Source of the DNA: Polyangiaceae bacterium
Lineage (GTDB): Bacteria > Myxococcota_A > Polyangia > Polyangiales > Polyangiaceae
Reading direction: 5' to 3'
Length of the DNA stretch: 64,000 bases
Assembly: GCA_025353725.1 (NCBI GenBank)
Contig: JANXOF010000023.1
Coordinates: 267,244-331,243, forward strand
The notes beneath the pieces are model-generated. The model saw only the letters and a list, made by a program, of their open reading frames with translations, did no database searches and had not been told where the DNA came from. Below, piece after piece: positions 45,283-54,012 of this stretch (position 1 is its first letter; the number at the start of each line of letters is the position of its first letter). The translations under genes and the position numbers were made by a program.

Positions 45283-46752
45283 ATGAGCGTGCTAACCAGG
45301 CTTCCGATGCTAGCCAACGTCGAGAACTCCGTCGGTAACTCGGATAACGCAGGTACCGCGAGTCAGGCGAGCGCGACGAACTCAACGAACTCAACGAACT
45401 CAACGAACTCAACGAAGCCGGCGGTGGAGCCCTCGACGCTGGCCTATCGAGACCTTGTCCGCGGGCCGTTCTGGCACCAAATTCCAGCCTACGCAAACGT
45501 CACGGAAGCTCAGTTTCTGGACCACAACTGGCAGGCGAAAAACAGCATTACGAATCCGGCAAAGTTGCTTGCCGCGGTCAAAGAGCTCGTCCCCGCGACC
45601 TTCCTCGAAGACGCCGAGCTCGGCTTCAAGCACTCGCCGATGTCGGTCCGCGTGAGTCCGTATCTTCTCAGCCTCATCGATTGGGCGAATCCGATGGAGG
45701 ATCCCCTTCGCATTCAGTTTATCCCGATGGGCTCGCGGTTAACTCCAGATCACCCGAAGCTCGATCTCGATTCGCTGCATGAGCAGGCCGACGCCCCTGT
45801 TCCGGGGTTGACCCATCGATACCGTGACAAGGCGCTGTTTCTCGCCCTTGATACGTGTCCCGTCTACTGCCGGTTCTGCACGCGCAGTTACGCGGTCGGA
45901 GTCGACACCGAGGACGTGGAGAAGGTCAGCTTAAAAGTCTCGTCCGAGCGCTGGTCTCGCGCGTTCGACTACATCGCGTCACGACCTGAGCTCGAAGATA
46001 TCGTCATTTCAGGGGGCGATGCGTACCAACTCCGCGCGGCGCAGATCGAGGAAATTGGCGACGCGCTACTTGCCATTCCGAACGTTCGCCGCATGCGCTT
46101 CGCGACCAAAGGTCCAGCGGTCATGCCACAGAAAATCCTTACCGACGAAGCGTGGACCGACGCTCTGACACGCGTAGTCGAAAAGGGACGCAAACTACAC
46201 AAGGAGGTCGTGCTCCACACCCACTTCAATCATCCGAACGAGATCACTGGCATCACGGAAGCCGCGATGAACAAGCTGATGGAGCGCGGCATTGTCGTTC
46301 GCAATCAGTGCGTACTCCAACGTGGAGTAAACGATTCCCCCGAGACCATGACCATGCTCGTAAAGCGCATGGGGCACCTCAACGTCCACGCATACTACGT
46401 CTATGTTCACGACTTAGTGAAAGGCGTGGAGGACCTACGCACCTCGGTCGACACGGCCATCTTCATCGAGAAACACGTGCGCGGTTCGACGGCTGGGTTC
46501 AATACACCGATGTTTGTCGTCGACGCTCCCGGGGGCGGGGGCAAGCGAGACGTACACTCGTACGAGTACTACGACCGTGAGACCGGGATATGCGTTTACC
46601 AGGCGCCGAGCGTGAAGCCTGGACAGTTTTTTCTTTACTTCGATCCGCTGCACCAGCTTTCAACCGCCGTTCAACGACGCTGGGCAGACCCGGGCGAGCG
46701 AGAGTCCATGACCCGTTCAGCCATCGCGAAGGCCGAGCAGCATGCACGCTGA
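45283..46752 (+). CDS. kamA: KamA-type radical SAM protein (lysine 2,3-aminomutase family)
   Basis: 489 residues. The radical SAM cluster Cys are C192, C196 and C199 in DTCPVYCRFCTRSYAVG. IVISGGDAYQLRAAQIEE and VVLHTHFNHPNEITGIT are family blocks, and the PLP-binding Lys is in FVVDAPGGGGKRDV near residue 415. KamA moves the alpha-amino group of lysine to the beta position, making beta-lysine, using SAM, a [4Fe-4S] cluster and PLP. Substrate could be another amino acid (glutamate or arginine variants exist). The first 50 residues are odd: they contain a Thr-Asn-Ser repeat coded by a 9-bp tandem repeat, so the true start could lie after it. Confidence 0.9.
   Translation: MSVLTRLPMLANVENSVGNSDNAGTASQASATNSTNSTNSTNSTKPAVEPSTLAYRDLVRGPFWHQIPAYANVTEAQFLDHNWQAKNSITNPAKLLAAVKELVPATFLEDAELGFKHSPMSVRVSPYLLSLIDWANPMEDPLRIQFIPMGSRLTPDHPKLDLDSLHEQADAPVPGLTHRYRDKALFLALDTCPVYCRFCTRSYAVGVDTEDVEKVSLKVSSERWSRAFDYIASRPELEDIVISGGDAYQLRAAQIEEIGDALLAIPNVRRMRFATKGPAVMPQKILTDEAWTDALTRVVEKGRKLHKEVVLHTHFNHPNEITGITEAAMNKLMERGIVVRNQCVLQRGVNDSPETMTMLVKRMGHLNVHAYYVYVHDLVKGVEDLRTSVDTAIFIEKHVRGSTAGFNTPMFVVDAPGGGGKRDVHSYEYYDRETGICVYQAPSVKPGQFFLYFDPLHQLSTAVQRRWADPGERESMTRSAIAKAEQHAR
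45376..45416 (+). repeat. 9-bp tandem repeat in kamA
   Basis: Four full copies and a partial fifth copy of the 9-mer ACGAACTCA, all in frame, coding Thr-Asn-Ser units. Copies are identical at the base level, so the repeat is likely recent or prone to slippage; a change in number would keep the frame. Confidence 0.95.
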
Positions 46753-46797
46753 CAGCGTCGCGCTTGCCTCGCGCACTCTGTAAGGTACGATTTCTAC

Positions 46798-47517
46798 ATG
46801 CGGGTCGTCTTCGCTGACTGGACCCACACCGTGCGTTCAAAGGTAGCGTCGCGCCTGCTTCTTCTCGCGTTCGCAGGGCTGTCGCTTGTCGTAAGCCATG
46901 GATGCAAAGACTTCGACCCGCCCGCAGCTCTTCCGTTCCAGATTGTGATTCGCGTCGAGAGCGACCCTGGGCACGCCGTCGGCGGCGCGAGCGTCATGCG
47001 TAGCAACACGACACTTGGTACGACGGGTGTCGATGGCCGCGCCACGCTCCTTCTGAAGGGTGCCGATGGAGAAACGACGGACGTAAGTATTCGGTGTCCG
47101 GACGCCTATACGTCTCCTCTCAAGCCAACAACGCTTCGGCTCACTCACTTTGCCGACAAGACGAAATTCCCCGAATACGGGGTATCGTGTCCTCCGATGT
47201 TCCGACACGTCGTCGTCGCGGTGCAAGCCGACAACGGACCCAACCTACCGGTCGTTTACTTAAATAAAGTCGTCACCCGTACGGACCTGTCAGGCGCGGC
47301 GCATTTTTCGCTCGAGATCGCCGCGAACACTCAATTTCAGGTCACGCTCGATACGGGTGCGCACAGTCGCTTGAAGCCCGTGAATCCGTCGAAGCCTTTC
47401 ACGGTGCCGGCTCACGACGACATCCTTGTCTTCGATCAGAAGTTCGAGTTGGACAAGCCCGAGCGGATTCGAGCTGTCGCGGTTCCGAGACCGACGATCC
47501 CAAGGGCGCTCAACTAG
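46798..47517 (+). CDS. Uncharacterised exported protein
   Basis: 239 residues with an N-terminal signal-like hydrophobic segment (RLLLLAFAGLSLVVSHGC). The lipobox is imperfect (S-H-G-C), so lipidation is uncertain. The mature part resembles two beta-sandwich modules of the carboxypeptidase-regulatory or Big type (FQIVIRVESDPGHAVGGASV, then TTLGTTGVDGRATLLLKGA; and a second module from about 135). It lies just upstream of the Tad locus, on the same strand, 157 bp before the first pilin. A role in pilus or surface biology is possible but not shown. Confidence 0.6.
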   Translation: MRVVFADWTHTVRSKVASRLLLLAFAGLSLVVSHGCKDFDPPAALPFQIVIRVESDPGHAVGGASVMRSNTTLGTTGVDGRATLLLKGADGETTDVSIRCPDAYTSPLKPTTLRLTHFADKTKFPEYGVSCPPMFRHVVVAVQADNGPNLPVVYLNKVVTRTDLSGAAHFSLEIAANTQFQVTLDTGAHSRLKPVNPSKPFTVPAHDDILVFDQKFELDKPERIRAVAVPRPTIPRALN

Positions 47518-47674
47518 CTCTCTCGCCCACGGAGGATCACGATACGCTCATGGACTTGGGTAAGCACGGATCCAGTAGGCTATCGCACACATGCCCGTTT
47601 GTCGGCGCGAGAGCGCGCAGACGCCCCGACATCGCGGTGGCACTGTTCATGGAAGGAAGTTGAGGAGCATGCGA

Positions 47675-47842
47675 ATGTCCAAGTCTGAACGCGTCCGTGT
47701 GAAGGCCCGTGGTGCAACCATGGTCGAGTACGCCCTCCTCATTATTGCCGTCATGTTCCTCGCGGCCATCGGGTACCGAAATTTAGGCAAGTCGGTAAAA
47801 AAGAACGCCGTCGACTCGCAGAGCGAGATCGACAAACGCTAA
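47675..47842 (+). CDS. flp: Flp-type type IVb pilin
   Basis: 55 residues from the ATG at 47675, chosen since GAGGAG lies seven bases upstream; an ATG two codons earlier is too close to it. The prepilin motif is ARG followed by ATMVEYALLIIAVMFLAAIG: cleavage after Gly leaves Glu at position 5, and one hydrophobic helix follows. This is the standard major pilin of Tad systems. The prepilin peptidase gene follows after 5 bp. Confidence 0.93.
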   Translation: MSKSERVRVKARGATMVEYALLIIAVMFLAAIGYRNLGKSVKKNAVDSQSEIDKR

Positions 47843-47847
47843 TTCAA

Positions 47848-48402
47848 ATGGGTGAGCCACTTCCCTACGAACATGGCATCTTGATGCTCGCAATCGGAGT
47901 GGCGGCGTTTTCTGCCTACACCGATTGGCGACGCGCGGAGATACCGAATCGACTCACCTATACGGCTCTCCTCATCGGCCCGCCGCTGCACGTCGCGCAC
48001 GCCGTTGCGGCGCACGAATCGCTCGAGACGTGCATGCTTCAGGGAGGCGGTTCTCTCTTGGGTGCGTTCGTGTGCGCGCTCGTTCCCGCACTTATGTACC
48101 GCCAAGGTGCGATAGGCGGTGGTGACGTAAAGTTGCTTGCCGGCCAAGGCGCGCTCCTCCAGGCGATGATGGGTATCGAGGCCGAGATGTACGGCTTTTT
48201 CGCGGCGGCGTTACTCGCTCCCGCGATCCTTGCCTACCGCGGGACGCTTTTCGTGACCCTCAAAAATGCGCTCGGGTTGATGACGAACGTATTTCTGCCG
48301 AAACCCAAGCGACGCGTCTTTGATTCGTCGGCGCACTCGTGGATGCCGCTGGGCCCGCCGCTGCTGTTTGGGGTCGCCCTCACGGCGTACCTGCATTGGT
48401 AA
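47848..48402 (+). CDS. cpaA: Prepilin peptidase CpaA/TadV
   Basis: 184 residues with about five membrane helices. The two catalytic Asp of A24 aspartic peptidases are visible: AYTDWRRAEIPN and GGGDVKLLAG. It cleaves the Flp-type prepilins at the inner membrane, and probably the TadE/TadG-like pseudopilins. The short N-terminal region has no methyltransferase domain, as usual for Tad enzymes. It lies between two pilin genes. Confidence 0.92.
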   Translation: MGEPLPYEHGILMLAIGVAAFSAYTDWRRAEIPNRLTYTALLIGPPLHVAHAVAAHESLETCMLQGGGSLLGAFVCALVPALMYRQGAIGGGDVKLLAGQGALLQAMMGIEAEMYGFFAAALLAPAILAYRGTLFVTLKNALGLMTNVFLPKPKRRVFDSSAHSWMPLGPPLLFGVALTAYLHW

Positions 48403-48437
48403 AGCACTTGCACTCGGTGAATCGGCGGAGCCTGTAC

Positions 48438-48611
48438 ATGCCTACGTGGATACGTTCGCGTCGCCGCTTGCGGGGCGCGGTGATGGTCGAATATGCGCTT
48501 CTCCTGGTCGCGGTAGGCATCCCCGCGATAGCGGGTCTCTCTACGGGTGGCCTTGGAATGTACAAGCAATACGTTCGCGCGCGTAACGCCATGCTTTCAC
48601 CGATTCCGTAA
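48438..48611 (+). CDS. Second small Flp-like pilin
   Basis: 57 residues from the ATG at 48438, with GGAG eight bases upstream; a longer frame overlaps the peptidase gene. The motif is RRRLRG followed by AVMVEYALLLVAVGIPAIAG, with Glu at mature position 5 and one helix. It differs from the first Flp in the C-terminal half (GGLGMYKQYVRARNAMLS). It may be a minor pilin or an alternative major pilin. Confidence 0.88.
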   Translation: MPTWIRSRRRLRGAVMVEYALLLVAVGIPAIAGLSTGGLGMYKQYVRARNAMLSPIP

Positions 48612-48614
48612 ACG

Positions 48615-49148
48615 ATGCAAACCGTACGATCGAGCGCGCGCTGTAGGCCGCTTTCGGCCCCCTCGAGCCGAGGAGGTCGAGGCGCAGTCTTGGTCGAATT
48701 TGCCGTCGCATTCATGCCGCTCATGATCACGTTTTCGGCATTTGTCCAACTGCAGCAACTGGCTACGGCGCGACTCGTCTTGAAGCACAGTGCCGTCGTT
48801 GGCGCGCGCGCGGCGGCGGTCATCTCGAACAAGGCCAGAAATACGCCTGATCAAAACCCAGGTGACAACGCAGACGAAGTGAGAGCCGGTGTACTCGCGG
48901 GGCTTGGTCCATGGAAAAACACGATGCGTAAGGTCGACGTGAAAGTCGACGATGAATCGACCTGCGACGACCCGTTCGGGATGGTCAGTGTAACGGTAAC
49001 GGTCGACTACAAGTGCTCGGTCCCCTTCGCCAACCTCTTCTTGTGCGGCGCAAAGAAGACGCACGCCTTCAAGGCCATGACCGCTCGGTTCCCACACCAA
49101 GGAGCCCGCTTCGCAGAGGGAGGAGGAGCCGCGTGCGGCACGCACTAG
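48615..49148 (+). CDS. tadE: TadE-like minor pilin
   Basis: 177 residues. A type IVb prepilin motif reads SSRGGRG followed by AVLVEFAVAFMPLMITFSAF, with Glu at mature position 5. The rest is a soluble domain of about 130 residues with a Cys pair. TadE/TadF-like pseudopilins initiate or cap Tad pili. It follows the second Flp by 3 bp and overlaps the next gene by 16 bp. Confidence 0.88.
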   Translation: MQTVRSSARCRPLSAPSSRGGRGAVLVEFAVAFMPLMITFSAFVQLQQLATARLVLKHSAVVGARAAAVISNKARNTPDQNPGDNADEVRAGVLAGLGPWKNTMRKVDVKVDDESTCDDPFGMVSVTVTVDYKCSVPFANLFLCGAKKTHAFKAMTARFPHQGARFAEGGGAACGTH

Positions 49149-50581
49149 ACGCTACCGAACCTGCAGCGAACCTGCACCAAGACGAGCGAGGCGCCATCAT
49201 GCTGATGGGGCTTTGTATGTCGTGCTTCTTGATTGGTGGACTTTGGTTTCTCATCGGAATCGGCGACGCCATCGTGTTCCGCGACGCCATGCAGGAGGCG
49301 ACCGATCACGCAGCCTTCACGACCGCCGTATTGCATGCCAAAGGAATGAACTTTATTTCCGCATGCAATCTCATCTTATTCGCGCTCATTGCCATTCACA
49401 TTGTCATGGGCCTCATTCATGACATTCTTTTATCGCTATGTATCGCCGGAGCAGTGTCGTCGGGCGGGACAGCGTGCCTACCGTGGACTCAGTGGCGCCC
49501 GATTTACACGGCTTACGGGAGCGGCTTCAAACAAGTCGCGACCGCCGTTCACCAGCTCGAGCAGACGGCCGCTGGAGGGTACCCCTTTCTGGCACTTGCA
49601 AAGGCAAACTCGATAGGTAAGGATTACGGCGAATTCGGCCCAAAAAGGCACGACGTTAGGATTGTTGCGCTCGGCACGTCGATGGTCGAGGGCAATGCTC
49701 TTGTGGGTCCAGTGGACCGCATTTTTCGGACGAAGAACGCACGTCCAAAGTCTGAGGGCAGGCGCGGCTCGAAGAGCTTCCTGCCCGTAGAACCAAAGCA
49801 CTTTGACGACGTGTGCAAGCGGGTTGCAACGAAGTCCGTGGATTTCTTGGTCGGTCTCACGGCCATGTCCGCACGAGGCGCTGCAGCTCCGATTTTCGAT
49901 AGCTTCATCAGCGGCGGGATCGTCGCTCGATTTTGCAACGACCTAGGCTCAGCAGACAATGGCGCCGCGATGGAGGACGCGGGCAAAGCTGCCGCCGACG
50001 GCGCGGCACAGGCCGCACGGAGCCAACCGAACAGGGAAAACAAGGGTGATAGTGGCTTAGACCCCGGTTTCGATTCGTGGTGGGGCCAAGACGGCCCGCT
50101 GGTACCGTGGGGCGGCACCTCGAACGGCAGCCCATGGCAGCAGGTTTGGGCGCTGAACCTCGAGCCTGAGTTCAGCGACGCTCAGCAGCACCGTGTTCAC
50201 ATCGCGGTAGACCACAAGGATACCGAGTCGGACGCAAACGTTTGGGGCTACTTCGCCCAGGCGGAATTCTTCTTCGATTGCCAAAGAGCGTGGAGCGACC
50301 CCGACTGCAATGGCGGAGCAAATGCCGGATACTCGATGAAGTGGCGCGCCAAACTACGCCGTGTGCAACGCAGGGAGCTCGGCGCGTTGCTTGACGCTGC
50401 CTCGGGGGAACTCTTTGGGGGCCCTGCGGCCAAGAAAAGCTTGGACAAACTCCTCGAACAACCCGGCACTCCGAAGGGCGAAAAGGAGCGTGCTGGACTA
50501 CAAACCGTGCTGGACAACTTATTTGGCATAACAAAAGGTGGGAAGGGTTCGCCTCCACTCGAAGACGAAGTTTACCACTGA
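49133..50581 (+). CDS. TadG-like pilus assembly protein
   Basis: 482 residues from the GTG at 49133, preceded by AGGAGG and overlapping the tadE end by 16 bp; an upstream frame from 49013 is a shadow of tadE. The N-terminus has DERGAIMLMGLCMSCFLIGG and then a second hydrophobic segment (NFISACNLILFALIAIHIVM), followed by a large periplasmic region (about residues 110-480). A hydrophobic N-terminus and large exported domain match TadG-like proteins, but there is no Glu at position 5 and no VWA MIDAS that I can see. TadG proteins cap or tether the pilus. Confidence 0.75.
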   Translation: MRHALDATEPAANLHQDERGAIMLMGLCMSCFLIGGLWFLIGIGDAIVFRDAMQEATDHAAFTTAVLHAKGMNFISACNLILFALIAIHIVMGLIHDILLSLCIAGAVSSGGTACLPWTQWRPIYTAYGSGFKQVATAVHQLEQTAAGGYPFLALAKANSIGKDYGEFGPKRHDVRIVALGTSMVEGNALVGPVDRIFRTKNARPKSEGRRGSKSFLPVEPKHFDDVCKRVATKSVDFLVGLTAMSARGAAAPIFDSFISGGIVARFCNDLGSADNGAAMEDAGKAAADGAAQAARSQPNRENKGDSGLDPGFDSWWGQDGPLVPWGGTSNGSPWQQVWALNLEPEFSDAQQHRVHIAVDHKDTESDANVWGYFAQAEFFFDCQRAWSDPDCNGGANAGYSMKWRAKLRRVQRRELGALLDAASGELFGGPAAKKSLDKLLEQPGTPKGEKERAGLQTVLDNLFGITKGGKGSPPLEDEVYH

Positions 50582-51150
50582 TGGCGGCGGCGCCTAAAAG
50601 ACGGTCGGCCCGCAGAACGCCGACCTCCACGCGTGGAGCCGCGCTCGTCGAGGCGGCGATAGCCATTCCGGTGATGCTTATCTTCGTCGGCACGACAGTG
50701 TTTGCACACCGCTCTTACGAGGAAAAAATCGCACTGCAAATGAGCGCACGTGCGGAGGCTCTCTACCACGCCTCACACAATTGCACCCAGGAAGCACCGA
50801 GGTTGATGTCCAGACAGCTTGGCGCGAGCGCCGGCTCAAACGGAACACCGAAAGAGCGAAACGGGGCGGATACAACCGGAGGTGCCGGCGGCGCTCTCGA
50901 CAAGGCGAGCCACAAGCTTGGAGAGTCGGAAAGACAAGGCGTGAGCCGCTTCTGGAATATGGTGAAAGTACATCGAAGCTCGCGCGTTACGGGCTCGGCG
51001 GTGCAGGAGCAGAAGCGAGTGGACTTCAGTCGGACGATCACCGCAAACGCAGAAGTGGGTTGCAACGAGAAGCGAAGCGAAGACGACGCCTCGTCCGCGT
51101 TCGATTTGATCTCCCGTTTTGCGCGAAATGGCGGCGGTTTTCTCGATTAA
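50581..51150 (+). CDS. TadE/TadF-like minor pilin
   Basis: 189 residues; the start overlaps the previous stop (TGATG). The prepilin motif is TPTSTRG followed by AALVEAAIAIPVMLIFVGTT, with Glu at mature position 5. It then has a mainly helical, Gly/Ser-rich soluble part. It is the second TadE-like pseudopilin of the locus. Confidence 0.85.
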   Translation: MAAAPKRRSARRTPTSTRGAALVEAAIAIPVMLIFVGTTVFAHRSYEEKIALQMSARAEALYHASHNCTQEAPRLMSRQLGASAGSNGTPKERNGADTTGGAGGALDKASHKLGESERQGVSRFWNMVKVHRSSRVTGSAVQEQKRVDFSRTITANAEVGCNEKRSEDDASSAFDLISRFARNGGGFLD

Positions 51151-51214
51151 TTCATCGTGTTCGGGGACGCGCGATGGAACCCGTCGGCTACGTTGAACGA
51201 GAGGAGACTCTGAC

Positions 51215-52210
51215 ATGCGATGGAGACGTCAACGCACTACGGCGGAAGCCTCGCACCTTCGCGGCCTTGCCCGAGCATCGGCTTACGTCGCGCTTCTCGG
51301 CCTCACCCTTGGCGCTCTCCAGGTTCGTTCCGCGCACGCCGAGGTGAAGAGTCAAGCCCTCGAAATCGGAAGACAAATGCTTCAACTCGCGCGCGCGTCG
51401 CAACACGACGTAAACAAGTTGTCGCTGAACGGTCAGCGCCTTTGGCTGGGAACCTCGCTTACCTCGAGCGACGTCGCCGAAGTGTTGGATCGCTACGCAG
51501 AAAGCTGCGCTACGAATGCGGCGCAAGGGCCTTCGAGTTGGCGCGATCTTGCGGTCGCTTCGCGTCTCGCGAGCCCAAGCAAGACGGGACTCAGCGCGGG
51601 CACGGGGACGCTACGCGCGGGCGACAGCGCAGAGGGCATCGTGGTGTGTTTCACCAAAAACGACCACTCACTCCCTGGCCTAAGGGAGGCGCTCACGACC
51701 TTCGCGCAAACTGGCGAACTCGGTGCGCTGGGCAACCTCCGCTACGTATACGCAAAACGGTCCGAGAGTGCGGAGACCGTCGTGCTGACGGCATGGACGG
51801 ACGACGCGTTCAACCTCGCGGAGATCGTTCCCGCGGAGGGAACGGAAGCCCACGGGGCCGACTTTACTGAGTTCCCCCGCCCCCCGCACGCGCGGCTTCG
51901 GTTGTCGGCACGGGTTGAAGACTCGCCGTTTGGAATCAACGTGTATCGCAGCCATCAACGTCCTCAAGCCATCGTCGCGTTCTACGATGCCGCTATGGCC
52001 GAGCGAGGCTGGTTCGCTGTCGACCCCGAGCCCCACCTGCACGCCTCCAAGGGCGCCCCCGAATGCGCCCGCCTTTACGAACGCAACGGTGTGGTGCTCA
52101 CCGTCGCATCGAGCGCACACGACGGCTCCACCCTGACGGGGCTCGGTCTGGCGGGCGTAACGCCAAAAGGCAGTCCTACCGCTGTCGAGAGGCCTCTCCG
52201 CGAGGACTGA
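51215..52210 (+). CDS. Uncharacterised secreted protein in the Tad locus
   Basis: 331 residues with GAGGAG about eight bases before the ATG and a signal peptide (AYVALLGLTLGALQVRSAHA). No family is recognised. Two possible modules: an N-terminal one with VKSQALEIGRQMLQLARASQ and a C-terminal one from about residue 235 containing RPQAIVAFYDAAMAERGWFA. It lies between the minor pilins and the putative peptidase-like lipoprotein, so a role in pilus assembly or processing is possible; this is position-based. Confidence 0.65.
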   Translation: MRWRRQRTTAEASHLRGLARASAYVALLGLTLGALQVRSAHAEVKSQALEIGRQMLQLARASQHDVNKLSLNGQRLWLGTSLTSSDVAEVLDRYAESCATNAAQGPSSWRDLAVASRLASPSKTGLSAGTGTLRAGDSAEGIVVCFTKNDHSLPGLREALTTFAQTGELGALGNLRYVYAKRSESAETVVLTAWTDDAFNLAEIVPAEGTEAHGADFTEFPRPPHARLRLSARVEDSPFGINVYRSHQRPQAIVAFYDAAMAERGWFAVDPEPHLHASKGAPECARLYERNGVVLTVASSAHDGSTLTGLGLAGVTPKGSPTAVERPLRED

Positions 52211-52365
52211 AGTCCTCGAGTCCGCTTGGTACAGACGACGGTTAGCGGGCGAAGCTCAACGTTTCCGGGTCGAATGCGTAGTTTGAGCGCATGTCAGATG
52301 CGGGCATACAGAGTGCACCCGGCAGGCGAACTCGCGATTCTGCGAATCTGCGAAGGAGCACCGAA

Positions 52366-53781
52366 ATGCGAACCACCGTTGTCCGAAACGCCTCGCTCTA
52401 TCTCATCGCCTCGGCTGTCGCGGCGTGTGGGGGAAACGAAGCCTTGACGAGTGAAGACGACTTCACGAGTAACCAGGCCACGCTCTTCGACTTTACCTTC
52501 GACGGAGAACTCATCGCCAGCCCCGGCGACGACGCGCAGGACGCCGTCAACGAGCAGCTACTTTATACCATTGGACAACTAAACGGTGACCTTCGAGGCG
52601 TGGGTCGACTCGACAAAGTCAAAATCACGAATACGATCTCGACTCCCCTCGCAAACGGAAAAACGAAGGTCACCTATCATGCCGTGCTTCCGGTGGGTGT
52701 AGGAGCAACAAGCGAGGTTCCGCGGGCCTACTCATTCATTCTGCCACGCGATGTATCACGGTATGCAACGGGTACATTGACAAGAAAATACACTCGGCAG
52801 ACGGACCAAGACCGCAACATTCGATGCGCCGCGTGGGAAGGGCACGAATTGAGCGGCGACAACTTCTGGTACTATTACCGACCCAATCAGCCCCAATGCA
52901 CGTTCGAGGAATCAGATGTGATCAGAATCCCGGTCGCCGCGGCCAGGTCTACCGAAAACACGGCCGACAAGTATCCCGAGTACGATCGCATTTGGGAAGA
53001 CAATACGCTGTCTGTCGTCGCCATCTACGGCCGGTACGACGATGGCTCGACGGGCCTATCCGACCCAAACATTGCCGCTTACGCGATATTTCACGACAAA
53101 ATGGCGTACGCAGTCGGTATGGCTCCGCTCAACGCACCGCCGTCGGTCGATGCACCGAAGTGGGCGTTCTCGGTGCTCGACACCTCGAACCCTGCCGAAT
53201 TGAAGCTCAAGGCTGCCGCCGTTCCGCCCGCGCCAGACGATCGCTTCCCCTACATTACCCGAGAAGGAACGATGAAGGATGGCCGTAAGGTTCGCGTCGA
53301 CGCCATGCTCGTCGACGGCGCTTCACTTCGAGCCTCGCGCGGGCAAACGGGCTACAACTCTGTTTTCGACGCCTGGTACAACCAACGTTCAAAGGAGGCT
53401 GACCTTATCGTCTATACGGGTCACGCAGGTCTCGGCTCGAACGTGCGCGCTCTCACTAAAAAAGGAGAAATCGCAAAAGGCAAATACCAGATTCTTTTCA
53501 TGGATGGGTGTGACACGTTCGCTTACGTCGATGGCTATCTCGGAAAGAAGAAAGCCGAGATTAACCCGGACGACCCGAACGGCACGAAGTACCTGGATAT
53601 TATGACTACGCTAACCCCGACGGTGCCGTCTTGGACGCCTCAAGCGTTCGTCGCGCTCATTACCGGACTGACGCAGACGAAGCCGGCCACTTACCAGCAG
53701 ATATTCCGCACGTTTGCGGACAAGGACCATGTCGTGGTCGTCACTGGTGAGGAGGACAACACCTTCGCGCCTCGACCGTAG
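52366..53781 (+). CDS. Lipoprotein with TGHAG and D-x-C blocks, paralogue of 24989-26707; possible clan CD cysteine peptidase
   Basis: 471 residues from the ATG at 52366, with GGAG upstream and a lipoprotein signal (LIASAVAAC). It is clearly related to the minus-strand protein at 24989-26707: LLYTIGQLNGD versus LMFLVGQLNGH, KYPEYDRIWEDNTLSVVAIY versus KYPEYDRVWEDGILNVVSYF, LIVYTGHAGLGSNVRALTK and YQILFMDGCDTFAYVDGYL. The His (residue 353) follows a hydrophobic strand, and the Cys (residue 382) follows a strand ending in Asp-Gly, the layout of gingipain or caspase-like catalytic dyads. It lacks the C-terminal beta domain of its paralogue. It sits inside the Tad locus between the minor pilins and cpaB. 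Confidence 0.7.
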   Translation: MRTTVVRNASLYLIASAVAACGGNEALTSEDDFTSNQATLFDFTFDGELIASPGDDAQDAVNEQLLYTIGQLNGDLRGVGRLDKVKITNTISTPLANGKTKVTYHAVLPVGVGATSEVPRAYSFILPRDVSRYATGTLTRKYTRQTDQDRNIRCAAWEGHELSGDNFWYYYRPNQPQCTFEESDVIRIPVAAARSTENTADKYPEYDRIWEDNTLSVVAIYGRYDDGSTGLSDPNIAAYAIFHDKMAYAVGMAPLNAPPSVDAPKWAFSVLDTSNPAELKLKAAAVPPAPDDRFPYITREGTMKDGRKVRVDAMLVDGASLRASRGQTGYNSVFDAWYNQRSKEADLIVYTGHAGLGSNVRALTKKGEIAKGKYQILFMDGCDTFAYVDGYLGKKKAEINPDDPNGTKYLDIMTTLTPTVPSWTPQAFVALITGLTQTKPATYQQIFRTFADKDHVVVVTGEEDNTFAPRP

Positions 53782-53983
53782 TTCGAGCGCCCCGACGTCG
53801 CCGGCGACCTATCGCGGCTCCGAACACGCTCAGCGCTGTTAGAAGCGACAAGCCCGCAAACGATGGCTTGTCGCTGGCGTTGCAACCGCCGCTACCGTCG
53901 CTAACGGAAGCTTCGACGTCGTGAAATGTAGGACCGCTTCTCGTATGCGCAAACCCGTGCGCCGCTTCTTCGACTGCACGCAC
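53741..53983 (-). pseudogene. Orphan MYXO-CTERM-like tail, likely gene remnant
   Basis: An 80-residue minus-strand frame (GTG start) ends with SGGCNASDKPSFAGLSLLTA and then LSVFGAAIGRRRRR. A Cys, a short hydrophobic helix and an Arg cluster are the parts of the MYXO-CTERM surface-sorting signal. Only about 30 residues precede it, so there is no cargo domain. It overlaps the end of the opposing lipoprotein gene by 41 bp and stops 17 residues beyond the Arg cluster. It is best read as the tail of a lost gene, or a chance match. Confidence 0.35.
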
Positions 53984-54012
53984 ACCGGTCGCCCTGATAC
54001 CTTTCGAATGGG

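Noticed and set aside
47620..47660. TGGCAC stretch upstream of the first pilin as a sigma-54 -24 box
   Set aside because: No TGC-type -12 element at the correct spacing.
49013..49132. Upstream extension of the TadG-like frame
   Set aside because: It lies within tadE and is Arg-rich; the GTG at 49133 has a strong AGGAGG before it.
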